Below are positions 44,811 through 53,355 of a stretch of DNA of 64,000 nucleotides, one piece after another. The notes under the pieces are model-generated. The model was not told where the DNA came from. It did no database searches and saw only the letters and a program-made list of their open reading frames with translations. Position 1 is the stretch's first letter, and the number at the start of each line of letters is the position of its first letter. Position numbers and translations under genes: made by a program. Source of the stretch: Bacillus sp. SLBN-46 (lineage in GTDB: Bacteria; Bacillota; Bacilli; Bacillales; Cytobacillaceae); contig NZ_JAVIZM010000001.1 in the NCBI RefSeq assembly GCF_031453555.1, positions 3,975,001 to 4,039,000 on the forward strand, in the 5' to 3' direction.

Positions 44811-46202
44811 TTACTCCTCTACCATTTCTTTTGCTTTCCATAATGCTGCCGCTTTTTTCATAGATTCTTTGTATTCATGTTTAGGATTCGAATCGATGAC
44901 AATACCAGCACCTGCTTGGACATGTGCCATGCCATCCTTTACAAGCATGGTTCGGATGATAATATTTAATTCTAAGTCACCTTTAAAATCAATCCAGCCA
45001 AGTGATCCCGTATACACTCCCCGTTGAACCGGCTCCAGCTCTTCGATAATTTCCATCGTTCGAACTTTCGGGGCACCTGTTATCGTTCCACCAGGGAATA
45101 CGGCATCAATAATATCAAAGCAAGATTTCTCTTCTGCTAATTCCCCTCTAACATTGGAAACGATGTGCATCACATGAGAGTATTTTTCAATCGTCATGAA
45201 TTCATTGACCTCAACCGTTCCGTACTTACACACTCTACCAAGATCATTTCGTTCTAGATCCACGAGCATGACATGTTCTGCACGTTCCTTTTCATTTTCA
45301 ATTAATTCATTAGCGAGGGCGAGATCTTCTTCGTGGTCCTTCCCTCTTGAACGCGTCCCTGCAATCGGCCTTGTACTAACTTCTGTTCCATCCTTTTTCA
45401 CAAGAAGCTCTGGTGATCCACTTACCAGTTGAAATTCTGGAGTATGTAGATACCCCATATATGGAGATGGATTCAAGGCTCTTAATTTTTCATAAACCTC
45501 AATCGCCTGTACCCCGATAGGTTTTGATTGACGGACCGCTAGATTTACCTGGAATACATCACCTTGTGAAATATAATGTTGAACTTTCCTTACAGCCTGT
45601 TGGAACTCCTCTTCTGTCATCGAAACCTGCAATTGATTCTGATCGTTTAGACTTGTATTAACAGGTGGAATGGAAGGCATTTCTTCAAGCCACCGTTTTT
45701 CCCAATCTCCTAATTGCTGGTCTATTCCTTCATCACCTTCCGCCAAAATGAAGATCCAAAGAAGCTCCTCTTCATGATCAAACACAAACCATTCCTTTAC
45801 AATAAAAAAGTAGATTTCCGGAATGCCAATGTCGTCTTTTGCTAGGTTAGGAAGTTTTTCTATGTAACGAGCATAATCGTAGCTTATGTACCCAATCGCT
45901 CCACCAAGGAAGCTCGGAAGGCCTTCCATTTTATCAACATGAAAACGGCTCATCCATTCCTTGAGTAGGTGAAGTGGATTCCCTTCCAACTTTTGAGTAC
46001 CGCTTTCATTTTGGATTTCCAACTTATGATTTTTCCCTTTCATAATCGTTTCAGGTTGAAATGCAGCAATGCTGTATTTCCCGCCGCGCCCACTTTCTAA
46101 TAGCACATGATGGGTCTGATTTGCCGCTATTGAACGGTATTGTCTAAAAAAACTAGAATAGGTATAAGGAATTTTTTTACTATATAAATGAAGTTTCTTC
46201 AA
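44811..46202 (-). CDS. pabB: Aminodeoxychorismate synthase component I PabB
   Basis: This 463-residue chorismate-binding enzyme makes 4-amino-4-deoxychorismate. Motifs are PIAGTRSRGKDHEEDLALAN, the DLERNDLGRVC segment and the GGTITGAPK motif. It heads the pabB-pabA-pabC-nucleotidyltransferase operon. The usual Bacillus neighbours folP, folB and folK are absent here. The chosen start, TTG 46202 (MKKLHLYSKK), lies eight bases after AGGAG; the frame opens at GTG 46211, inside that site. A long palindromic repeat lies about 45 bp upstream. Confidence 0.93.
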   Translation of the reverse strand: MKKLHLYSKKIPYTYSSFFRQYRSIAANQTHHVLLESGRGGKYSIAAFQPETIMKGKNHKLEIQNESGTQKLEGNPLHLLKEWMSRFHVDKMEGLPSFLGGAIGYISYDYARYIEKLPNLAKDDIGIPEIYFFIVKEWFVFDHEEELLWIFILAEGDEGIDQQLGDWEKRWLEEMPSIPPVNTSLNDQNQLQVSMTEEEFQQAVRKVQHYISQGDVFQVNLAVRQSKPIGVQAIEVYEKLRALNPSPYMGYLHTPEFQLVSGSPELLVKKDGTEVSTRPIAGTRSRGKDHEEDLALANELIENEKERAEHVMLVDLERNDLGRVCKYGTVEVNEFMTIEKYSHVMHIVSNVRGELAEEKSCFDIIDAVFPGGTITGAPKVRTMEIIEELEPVQRGVYTGSLGWIDFKGDLELNIIIRTMLVKDGMAHVQAGAGIVIDSNPKHEYKESMKKAAALWKAKEMVEE

Positions 46203-46247
46203 TCCATTCACTCCTAATCTTTACTCTTTTTTCATCATACTTGAAAA

Positions 46248-46286
46248 GGGTGTCAGGCACCACATAAAGTGTGGTGCCTGACACCC
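46248..46286. repeat. Dispersed palindromic repeat, full element
   Basis: Perfect 17-bp arms GGGTGTCAGGCACCACA and its complement flank TAAAG. One arm recurs exactly at 56153-56169. The element sits between the IDEAL gene and pabB and could fold in RNA of either strand. I do not know a name for the family. Confidence 0.85.
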
Positions 46287-46308
46287 TAAATGCTACTAAT
46301 ACGGACAA

Positions 46309-46337
46309 GAAGCCCTATCCATTTCGGATAGGGCTTC
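46309..46337. terminator. Terminator after the IDEAL-domain gene
   Basis: A 12-bp perfect stem GAAGCCCTATCC/GGATAGGGCTTC with a 5-base loop; the T-run is poor on both sides. Confidence 0.65.
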
Positions 46338-46368
46338 CTTTAAGTGAGTACGTTCATTAGTAAATGTC

Positions 46369-46563
46369 CTAAGAAATTTTCTTTAATTCTTCAGTTAGTT
46401 TCAAGAATAGGTCCTTGTTTCCGTCTTGTAATGTTTGGTCGATTTCCTTTCGGATTTTCTCCTTCTTGAATTCAAGCAGGACATTGTTTAGAAACATCTC
46501 AGCAACTACAGCATCTGCGTTCTCATCCGAATGTTGTGGTGAATTTAATAATTTCTTTTCCAT
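46369..46563 (-). CDS. IDEAL-domain small protein
   Basis: This 64-residue protein ends with the IDEAL-type block EIDQTLQDGNKDLFLKLTEE. The IDEAL domain is a short helical module in Bacillus proteins such as YpiB, thought to mediate protein contacts. The start ATG 46563 (MEKKLLNSPQ) has AAGGAG upstream; the longer frame from 46623 lacks a site. Function unknown. Confidence 0.8.
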   Translation of the reverse strand: MEKKLLNSPQHSDENADAVVAEMFLNNVLLEFKKEKIRKEIDQTLQDGNKDLFLKLTEELKKIS

Positions 46564-46771
46564 GGAAATCAACTCCTTGAGCTTTTTTTCATTATACAAG
46601 GAGTTTTCTAAAAATTCAAACACTTTATTTTAAAAATTGTAAAAAAAATTTATTTTGGATAGAGCTTTCAAATTTCATTTTGATTTTATCTCTAATTTTT
46701 GGTGTGAAGGGTAAATATTTAGGGAACATTAACTTCAACTATCATTTTGAGGGAACAGGAGGAAAATATGT

Positions 46772-47620
46772 ATGGAACAAGCTGCATTAACTGGCTATCA
46801 ACCAGTAAATAATATTGAAGTTTATTATGAGTTTTATCCGAATCCAAAATCAGATAAGACATTTGTTTTATTGCATGGTTTTCTTTCTTCCACCTTTACC
46901 TTTCGCCATCTCATAACACTATTGAAAAAGGAATATCAAGTGTTATCGATTGATCTTCCCCCCTTCGGAAAAAGTGCAAAATGCAATCGATATGTATATT
47001 CTTATAAAAACCTTGCCCAAACCGTTATTAAACTAACTGAGTCATTAGGTTTAAAAAAAATGACCTTTATTGGCCATTCCATGGGTGGTCAAATTGTGTT
47101 GAATATTCTTCATATGATGCCTGAACTTGCCGATAAGGCGATTCTTCTTTGCAGTTCAGCTTATCTCAAACGCTCTAAATTACCATTAATCCTGACAAGC
47201 TACATTCCCTATTTCCACCTTTTTGTGAAGTACTGGTTTGCAAGAACTGGTGTGAGAAAGAACCTACAGGATGCTCTCTATAATCACTCCATCATAAATG
47301 ATGAAATGATTAATGGCTACCTACAGCCCTTTTTACAAGATGAAATCTTCATTGCACTTACAAGGATGATTCGGGATCGTGAAGGAGATCTTCCACCTGA
47401 GGCTCTTAAACAAATAAAAACCCCCTGCTTATTACTTTGGGGGGATCATGACAATTCCATGCCACTTAAAGTTGGTGAAAAGCTAAACAAGGATTTAGAA
47501 AACTCTGAGCTAGTTGTATTAAAAGAAACAGGCCATGCCCTTCCAGAAGAACGCCCTTTTGAAGTATTCGAATATATCAAAAGTTTTCTAGAAAAATTTC
47601 AAACAGCAGCCGATTTTTAA
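46772..47620 (+). CDS. Alpha/beta hydrolase (YugF-like)
   Basis: This 282-residue hydrolase has the nucleophile elbow GHSMGG (S103), the LLHGFLSST oxyanion region, the acid in WGDHDNSMP and the histidine in TGHALPEE. Cytoplasmic, no signal peptide. It belongs to a different subgroup from ABH1-ABH3, lacking the HGLGEVKEGW and GGQYDSV blocks. ATG 46772 follows GGAGGAAAATATGT. Substrate unknown. It converges on desR with a shared terminator. Confidence 0.82.
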   Translation: MEQAALTGYQPVNNIEVYYEFYPNPKSDKTFVLLHGFLSSTFTFRHLITLLKKEYQVLSIDLPPFGKSAKCNRYVYSYKNLAQTVIKLTESLGLKKMTFIGHSMGGQIVLNILHMMPELADKAILLCSSAYLKRSKLPLILTSYIPYFHLFVKYWFARTGVRKNLQDALYNHSIINDEMINGYLQPFLQDEIFIALTRMIRDREGDLPPEALKQIKTPCLLLWGDHDNSMPLKVGEKLNKDLENSELVVLKETGHALPEERPFEVFEYIKSFLEKFQTAADF

Positions 47621-47624
47621 TAAA

Positions 47625-47672
47625 AAAAAGGTGTAATGAACCGGTGGCTGCACCGGTCATCACACCTTATTT
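47625..47672. terminator. Bidirectional terminator between the hydrolase gene and desR
   Basis: A long stem AAGGTGTAATGAACCGGTG/CACCGGTCATCACACCTT with one bulge and a 4-base loop; it covers the end of desR. Confidence 0.8.
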
Positions 47673-48266
47673 AAACCAACCCTTTTCTTTCGATTGAGTA
47701 ATCGCTTCGATCCGATTTTTCACTTCTAACTTATCTAAGATAATTGAAATGTAGTTGCGAACCGTTCCCGTTTTAATACTGAGTTCTTCTGCAATCTCTT
47801 TTGTATTCTTTCCATCAGCAACTAGCTCTAACACTTCTCTTTCTCGGTCCGTTAAAGGATTTTCCTCTCCATATACATCATCCATTAATTCTGGCGCATA
47901 AATTCGTCTTCCTGCCATCACACTGCGGATAGAGTTTGCCAGCTCCTCACTTGGACTATCTTTCAATAAATAACCGCTTACCCCTGCCTTCAATGCACGT
48001 TGGAAATAACCTGTTCGGGCAAAAGTGGTTAAAATAATTACTTTACAGCCAGAGCCTTTTAATTCTTCTGCTGCTTCCAGCCCACTCTTTCCAGGCATTT
48101 CAATGTCCATAATACAGACGTCCGGCTTTAATTTTTTTACAAGCGTGACAGCTTCTTCCCCATTTGAAGCCTTTCCGACTACTTCCATATCATCCTCTAA
48201 ATTAAGCAGTGAACCAAATGCTCCTAATAACATTTGCTGATCTTCAGCGATAACAATATTAATCAT
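47667..48266 (-). CDS. desR: Response regulator DesR
   Basis: This 199-residue NarL/LuxR-type regulator closely matches B. subtilis DesR: IAEDQQMLLGAFGSLLNLED at the start, phospho-acceptor D54, and LTDREREVLELVADGKNTKE in the output domain. DesR activates the fatty-acid desaturase gene des at low temperature. No des gene is found in the window. Its start overlaps the end of desK by four bases. Confidence 0.93.
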   Translation of the reverse strand: MINIVIAEDQQMLLGAFGSLLNLEDDMEVVGKASNGEEAVTLVKKLKPDVCIMDIEMPGKSGLEAAEELKGSGCKVIILTTFARTGYFQRALKAGVSGYLLKDSPSEELANSIRSVMAGRRIYAPELMDDVYGEENPLTDREREVLELVADGKNTKEIAEELSIKTGTVRNYISIILDKLEVKNRIEAITQSKEKGWFK

Positions 48267-49402
48267 TTCCGGTCCTCCTTCTCTATAGCTTGTTTCACAT
48301 CATTCGGTACTCTGATAATTAATGTTGTACCTTCCTTTGTAACAAGCTCTAGGCTGCCATTAATAAATTCCAATCGTTCTTTCATGCCAATTAGACCATG
48401 TCCTTCAGCCAATTTTTCAGTGTCTCCTTTAAATCTACCGTCATCGCAGATTGTTAGAACCGTTTCTTTCGAGGATTGTTCGATGGAAATAATACAGTTT
48501 TTAGCCTCGCTGTGTTTGACCACATTGTTCACGGCCTCTTTCAAGCACATACTTAATATATTTTCGGTTAACAGGGAAACATTCGATAAAGTAAACTCAC
48601 CTTCGATAATAAAATGGATTTGAGCAGCCTTAATGATTTGTTTTACTCGTTGAATCTCATCCTTTAGACGAATTCCCCGCATGGAAGAAACCATTTTCCT
48701 TACCTCACTTAATGCTGTTCTAGAGGTTTGCTGAACATCCTTTAATTCAGATTTCGCCTGTTCCGGATCTTTTGAAATTAGTTTCCTTGCCAAGTCCGTC
48801 TTCAAACCAATTAGTGACAACTTTTGTCCAAGGGTGTCATGAAGGTCCCGGGCAATGCGTTGACGCTCCTCCAACTTAACCAGTTCAGAAATCCTTTTGT
48901 TCGCATCTTCCAGTTTTTCCTCAAGCTGCCCCCTCTCCTTCCGATTGTAAATGCTAAAAGGGAGTAGAATGACACTGATCCAAATGATGATAACGAAGGG
49001 CAACTGCTGTAAAAATAGTTTCTCTTGCATGACAATGCTATAGTTGATCGATGCCGATGTACTGATCAAATGAATAAAATATAACGTGAGGAAGGCAACT
49101 CTGTCTTTAATATTGCCAATAAAATAGGCAAGAAAAAAGGCAAAGTAAACGTAGCTGAACAGGTTAGTCGCAGTAATAGAAATGGCAATTAGGATTAGTG
49201 TCCAAAGATAAACGGGCCACCCTTTTGAAATAAAGGCAATTCGGTAAAGGATAAAAAATATCAGAGTTAGTAAAATTCCTACAACGATTTCAATAGTGGA
49301 TGGTGCTTGAAATATAAAATAAAAAGGTAATATGCCAAGAACTGTCCAAATATACGGAGCAATCCCATTATTTTTTTGAAATGTCATATACCTTTTAATC
49401 AT
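48263..49402 (-). CDS. desK: Membrane thermosensor histidine kinase DesK
   Basis: This 379-residue kinase has four to five N-terminal membrane segments (about 15-150), a HisKA_3 dimerisation helix with phospho-acceptor H188 in RIARDLHDTLGQKLSLIGLK, and an HATPase with ICDDGRFKGD and GHGLIGMKERLE. B. subtilis DesK also uses H188 and senses membrane thickness. It starts at ATG 49402 after GAGGTCTGATGT. The upstream partner des is replaced by a divergent PHA-type hydrolase gene (ABH2). Confidence 0.93.
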   Translation of the reverse strand: MIKRYMTFQKNNGIAPYIWTVLGILPFYFIFQAPSTIEIVVGILLTLIFFILYRIAFISKGWPVYLWTLILIAISITATNLFSYVYFAFFLAYFIGNIKDRVAFLTLYFIHLISTSASINYSIVMQEKLFLQQLPFVIIIWISVILLPFSIYNRKERGQLEEKLEDANKRISELVKLEERQRIARDLHDTLGQKLSLIGLKTDLARKLISKDPEQAKSELKDVQQTSRTALSEVRKMVSSMRGIRLKDEIQRVKQIIKAAQIHFIIEGEFTLSNVSLLTENILSMCLKEAVNNVVKHSEAKNCIISIEQSSKETVLTICDDGRFKGDTEKLAEGHGLIGMKERLEFINGSLELVTKEGTTLIIRVPNDVKQAIEKEDRK

Positions 49403-49479
49403 ACATCAGACCTCATTTTCACTAGTTCTTTTCATTTATTATAACTCAAAAGTATACAACTCAACAGCTCGTTTAATAA

Positions 49480-49506
49480 ATGTATTTTACATATATATGT
49501 AATAAT
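49480..49506. promoter_or_regulatory. Second copy of the phaQ/ABH1-type operator, before ABH2
   Basis: It starts ATGTATTTTACA and matches the 18075 site across ATGTATTTTACA-N2-TAT-N3-GTAATAA. Here the right part (ATATATGTAATA) makes the dyad clearer. It lies 131 bp from the ABH2 start. Confidence 0.55.
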
Positions 49507-49539
49507 ATAACCACTGCTTCTATATATTTAATTAGTCAG

Positions 49540-49573
49540 AATTTTATAAATGTTTACACCTAGCAAATCTTGG
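49540..49573 (+). promoter_or_regulatory. Probable promoter block of ABH2
   Basis: AATTTTATAAATGTTTACAC, then CAAATCTTGG, is shared with ABH3 (AATTTTATAAATTTTCACAC) and in part with ABH1. TTTACA (49553-49558) would be the -35; the -10 is weak (ACATAT). Confidence 0.45.
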
Positions 49574-49610
49574 CAACATATGTTTATAAAAACATTAGGA
49601 GGAATCAAAA

Positions 49611-50390
49611 TTGGGAGAAGTAAATAACCATTGTTCCAAAATTCCTTATTTGCGATTTGGTATGGGTGAGCCTTTAGTATTTATTCATGGACTTGGAGAG
49701 GTAAAGGAGGGATGGTCTAACCAATTTGAATTTGCCGATCAGTATGAGTTAATTATTCCAGATTTACGGGGACACGGTGAATATCAAGCACCAGGTGAGA
49801 TAACCATTCCAAACTTTGCTCAAGATATTATCTCTTTGCTAAAAGAACTCGGAATTGAAAGCGCACACATATGTGGGTTATCGATGGGTGGCATGGTAGC
49901 TCAGGAAATATATCGTCAAGCCCCTGAGATGTGCCGCTCATTAATGCTTGTAAGTACTTTTCATTATGCTCCTAGACGCTTGGGAAAGTTATTTTTAAAG
50001 TTCCGTCAGGCTCGAGTTGAAAATAAATCTCCCGATGTCCTTAGAGAAACCGCCGCAAAGGTCTGCCTCTATTCGTGGACAAAAGAAAACTTTGATTCCT
50101 TTTTTCAATTTTATCAGCCTAACAAAGAATTTTACTTCAAATCGATGGAAGCATGCCTTCTTGTGAACAATTTAAGCCTGCTGCCAACCATCAAGGTTCC
50201 AACCTTAATTATTGGCGGACAGTATGATTCGGTCATCCCCGTGTGGGTCCAATTATTCATGCATAAACAAATTCCTCATTCAGAGTTTGTCATTTTCAGA
50301 AATACGGGTCATATTGCCAAACTTGAGGCGAAGGATGAATTTAATCAAGTGCTACGTAACTTTTTAATTAAACATAAAAAGGCAAGCTAG
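49611..50390 (+). CDS. Alpha/beta hydrolase ABH2, PHA-locus type
   Basis: This 259-residue paralogue of ABH1 and ABH3 has the same elbow GLSMGG (S91), HGLGEVKEGW, GGQYDSV and TGHIAKLE motifs. The start is TTG 49611, eight bases after AGGAGG. It is convergent with the second phaC, repeating the arrangement of locus A. Intracellular PHA hydrolase or thioesterase is the working guess from context. Close similarity to ABH3 (much of residues 10-100 identical) indicates duplication. Confidence 0.82.
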   Translation: MGEVNNHCSKIPYLRFGMGEPLVFIHGLGEVKEGWSNQFEFADQYELIIPDLRGHGEYQAPGEITIPNFAQDIISLLKELGIESAHICGLSMGGMVAQEIYRQAPEMCRSLMLVSTFHYAPRRLGKLFLKFRQARVENKSPDVLRETAAKVCLYSWTKENFDSFFQFYQPNKEFYFKSMEACLLVNNLSLLPTIKVPTLIIGGQYDSVIPVWVQLFMHKQIPHSEFVIFRNTGHIAKLEAKDEFNQVLRNFLIKHKKAS

Positions 50391-50415
50391 TGGGAAGGAG
50401 AATTCCTTTCCCACT
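50391..50415. terminator. Hairpin between ABH2 and phaC (locus B)
   Basis: The arms GTGGGAAGG and CCTTTCCCAC pair with one bulge; no T-run is seen. Confidence 0.4.
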
Positions 50416-50472
50416 CCCGTTGCCTATACATAGTTTATATGTTCTTGTACCTAATTTTATGACTAACTCTTT

Positions 50473-51540
50473 TTACAAGGTATTTGATCTCTTAGAAGCC
50501 CATTGGTCCACAATCCCAGCAAACAAACCAGAAAGTGCAAGGCTAACATGTCCTGCCTCCACACTAATATAAGTCTTGTCTTCACTGGATACTAAATCCA
50601 TAATCGGTTTACTTTGCTCTTCTAGAATTAAATTGTCCCTAGAACCTGACACCACGTATAAATTCGCCTTAATATTTTTTAGGTCAACCTTTTTATTTCC
50701 TAAAACTAATTCCCCTTTAACCAGTTTGTTCTCCTTAAAGAGATCATTGGCTAATTGTCTGTATGCTTCACCGGCAAATGGAACCTGATCAAGTGTCCAT
50801 TTATTCATCCGACGCCATTTTTCAACATATCGGCTGTCGTATGCTCGACTTAAAAGCATCGTATAGTTAGTAAAATAAACAGGTGCCCCAATCGCTCGGA
50901 ACATCCCCGTTACTAAATCAGGTGATACAAGCCCGTACACATCGATAAAGCGGTCGATATTGATGTCACCGTTTCGCATACCTTCAGCCCATTTTTCAGG
51001 ACCAATAAATGGCTTGAAGTCAATTGGAACAGTAGCAACAATTAAATTTTTAATAGGTTCTTCTGCGATTGCTGCATAAATGGAGGCAATTGTTCCACCT
51101 AAGCAGTATCCAATAAGAGTGATTTCTTCCGCTTCGGAATGACGAATCGCCCGCTTAACTGCTGTTCTTAAGTACTTATCAATATAAGTATCGAGCCCCA
51201 TTTTCTTATCTTCATATCCTGGTGTGCCCCAGTCTAAAAGATAAACTTCATACCCTTTGTTCGTTAAACCTTCTATCACACTTGCTTTTGGAGCAATATC
51301 TAAAATATATGGTTTGTTAAAAAGAGAATACACAAAAAACAAGGGTATTTCATATTTTCTCTGTTTGGCAGGGTAATGCCATAATACGGATTTATTTTTC
51401 CTCCATACTTCGTTTCTTGGAGTATGACCGACTTTGGGTTCAGGTTGACTAAATACCTTGAACAGATGCTCCCAGCGCTTCATTTCTTTATCAAAATCAA
51501 AAGTTGGGAGTACTTCTTTGAATGGTGCCTCAGTCCCCAT
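50473..51540 (-). CDS. phaC: Class IV PHA synthase, catalytic subunit PhaC (locus B)
   Basis: This 355-residue second synthase has the GYCLGG box with C146, and the acid and histidine in SGSRDNLILE and EAGHVSLAL. It shares the pattern of the locus A synthase (RNEVWRKNKSVLWHYPAK, LLDWGTPGYED) but is clearly diverged, so the two copies may differ in substrate or timing. It follows phaR by 19 bp. The start ATG 51540 has GGAGGGAG upstream. Confidence 0.95.
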   Translation of the reverse strand: MGTEAPFKEVLPTFDFDKEMKRWEHLFKVFSQPEPKVGHTPRNEVWRKNKSVLWHYPAKQRKYEIPLFFVYSLFNKPYILDIAPKASVIEGLTNKGYEVYLLDWGTPGYEDKKMGLDTYIDKYLRTAVKRAIRHSEAEEITLIGYCLGGTIASIYAAIAEEPIKNLIVATVPIDFKPFIGPEKWAEGMRNGDINIDRFIDVYGLVSPDLVTGMFRAIGAPVYFTNYTMLLSRAYDSRYVEKWRRMNKWTLDQVPFAGEAYRQLANDLFKENKLVKGELVLGNKKVDLKNIKANLYVVSGSRDNLILEEQSKPIMDLVSSEDKTYISVEAGHVSLALSGLFAGIVDQWASKRSNTL

Positions 51541-51559
51541 TGTACTTCACTCCCTCCTA

Positions 51560-52126
51560 TTAAATTGTCGTACCAGCACCTGTTAACACAGGCTCAGTTT
51601 TTTTGTCTTTTTCAATAAGGTTTTTAAGCGTTTCAAACTCTTCCTTAAAATGATTTAATTTCATCAACTCAAATTTCATTTCCTGAATTTCTTCATGTAA
51701 ATCCTTTGTATCTGCCAGTTCTTTTTTCGTTTTTACCAGTTCTGTTTTTAGTTGTTTTGTAAGTTTAATAATCTCCTTGGAGACCTCAACGACACTTCCA
51801 ATTTCCTTGCTTTGAGTTTTCATACTATCTTGTAAATCCCATATTTGCTCTTCTAGTGCTTCTATTTTTTCTTCCGTTTGTAACGTTAATGCAGCTACAT
51901 TGGATACATCGTTTTTTGTTGGTAAATTTAATGCACCTGCCAACGCCTCTTGATTCTTTTTAAACGCTTCTAGGTACCGGGAATGAATTTCAGTGCCTAG
52001 ATGAGACATTTTCACAAATTCCTTGTTATCTGTCCAAAGGTAGATAAAATCATTCATTTGCTTTTCCCAAGCTTGGCTGAACTTGTGTAGATATTCATAT
52101 GGATCGTAAGGTTTTTGGCCTGACAT
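51560..52126 (-). CDS. phaR: PHA synthase subunit PhaR (locus B)
   Basis: This 188-residue protein equals the locus A PhaR in length. It opens YDPYEYLHKFSQAWEKQMND, has the block LNLPTKNDVSNVAALTLQTE followed by EEQIWDLQDSM, then a long coiled coil and the ending PVLTGAG. The start is ATG 52126 after GAGGTGA; the frame opens three codons earlier at GTG, inside that site. Confidence 0.94.
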   Translation of the reverse strand: MSGQKPYDPYEYLHKFSQAWEKQMNDFIYLWTDNKEFVKMSHLGTEIHSRYLEAFKKNQEALAGALNLPTKNDVSNVAALTLQTEEKIEALEEQIWDLQDSMKTQSKEIGSVVEVSKEIIKLTKQLKTELVKTKKELADTKDLHEEIQEMKFELMKLNHFKEEFETLKNLIEKDKKTEPVLTGAGTTI

Positions 52127-52139
52127 GTTATTCACCTCA

Positions 52140-52757
52140 TTATGATTTGCTATATTCTGTCATATTTTTCATATACTTTTGAAATGGTAACATCGTGCTT
52201 TTAACTTGCTTAGCGAATAGATTCACAAACATCTTTTGATTTTCATATAACACATTGGTTGTTTTCTTTACGCTATCAATATATTTTTCTCGCGCACTTT
52301 TTCTAAAAGCTACATATTGTTCGACTGTTTCCACATATTTGTCAAGTGCTTGCAATTGACCTGTGGTTATCGCTTGTGCAGGGGTTAATAATAGATGAGC
52401 GGTTTTATTTTGAATATCATCTACTACCCTATTAATTTCTTCATATGACTTAACTGGGAAAAAATACTGTAAAGTAGTGGTGGTTGCTAATAGCTCTTCA
52501 CGGGCTGCTTTTTCCCAATCCTTCAGTTCCATACTAAATTGAGCTGCAATCGTGACAACATTCTCTTGATCTTTTTTTACCTTCTCCACATAGTTTCTTA
52601 CAGACTCAAGGAAGCGCTCATCCCGCTTGTTAAAGCGATCCTTCCATGCATCCAATTCATCAAAACCAAGCCTCCAAAGCATATCTAAACTAGTTAAGTC
52701 CTTTTCCACCGCATCCTCAGATTTTTGATCCAACACTTGTTCATTTTTTTCAGTCAT
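52140..52757 (-). CDS. Phasin-like coiled-coil protein, PHA locus B
   Basis: This 205-residue helical protein is the paralogue of the 222-aa protein at 20726-21394, with matching blocks TSLDMLWRLGFDELDAW, REELLATTTTLQYFFPVKSY and MFVNLFAKQVKSTMLPFQKY. The acidic head is shorter. It lies 13 bp before phaR. Role at the granule surface is inferred from position. Confidence 0.76.
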   Translation of the reverse strand: MTEKNEQVLDQKSEDAVEKDLTSLDMLWRLGFDELDAWKDRFNKRDERFLESVRNYVEKVKKDQENVVTIAAQFSMELKDWEKAAREELLATTTTLQYFFPVKSYEEINRVVDDIQNKTAHLLLTPAQAITTGQLQALDKYVETVEQYVAFRKSAREKYIDSVKKTTNVLYENQKMFVNLFAKQVKSTMLPFQKYMKNMTEYSKS

Positions 52758-53220
52758 TGTCGATCTCCTCCAAATCAGATTCTTCCTTAAATAATTGCTT
52801 TAATTCTAGTAATTCTTTTTCTAAGTTGTTTATTTTACTGCTATGTAGATCTTTCATTTCATTTCTTAAAAAGGTTACCCATTCCTCCAACGAATGATGA
52901 ATGGAGTTTAATAGGAGCTGATTCTTATGCTGGCTTTTGTTAAGGGTATACATTTGGTCATCAAGACCATCAATTTTCCCCTCATAATCAACGATTCTGA
53001 CAGAAAGTGCCGTTAGTTCATCTTTATTCACCAGGCCTATATGATTTAGCCATTTAGTTGTTAACCTTCTGTGAATCTTTACCCTTTTCAGATGTGCCTC
53101 AAGCGCTCTGCCAGCTGCCAATGTAAAAGCTCGGTTATTGGTAGTGGCATGGATTCTTTTATTCATTTGTGCTTCTATTTTTTTATAATAAGCTTCCCTA
53201 TCTCGTTGCATAGAATCCAT
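52750..53220 (-). CDS. PhaR/PhaE-like third synthase-associated protein
   Basis: This 156-residue helical protein overlaps the phasin-like gene by eight bases and is the first of the four-gene phaC operon. Its centre, LVNKDELTALSVRIVDYEGK, then a long heptad helix, aligns with the conserved PhaR segment (LPTKNDVSNVAAL...EEKIEALEEQI) and the PhaE-type C-terminal region of class III synthases (TREEVDEL). Nothing like it is present at locus A. It may be an additional synthase subunit or a truncated PhaR derivative. ATG 53220 follows GAGGG. Confidence 0.62.
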   Translation of the reverse strand: MDSMQRDREAYYKKIEAQMNKRIHATTNNRAFTLAAGRALEAHLKRVKIHRRLTTKWLNHIGLVNKDELTALSVRIVDYEGKIDGLDDQMYTLNKSQHKNQLLLNSIHHSLEEWVTFLRNEMKDLHSSKINNLEKELLELKQLFKEESDLEEIDND

Positions 53221-53233
53221 ATCATTCCCTCTA

Positions 53234-53265
53234 ACTAACCGGTTGGTATGTTAAATAAAACATAC
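53234..53265. promoter_or_regulatory. Two overlapping palindromes before the locus B phaC operon
   Basis: ACTAACCGGTTGGT (53234-53247, one mismatch) overlaps GTATGTT-N6-AACATAC (53246-53265, perfect arms). Both look like dimer-binding operators; the first is TetR-like. Confidence 0.5.
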
Positions 53266-53355
53266 AATTAACAAGTGTTCAAGTAGTTTCCTTTGAAATT
53301 CACAAAACTTTTAGAAATTTAGCGTACAGTTCGGCTTGTTTCCAAAGTAACGAGT

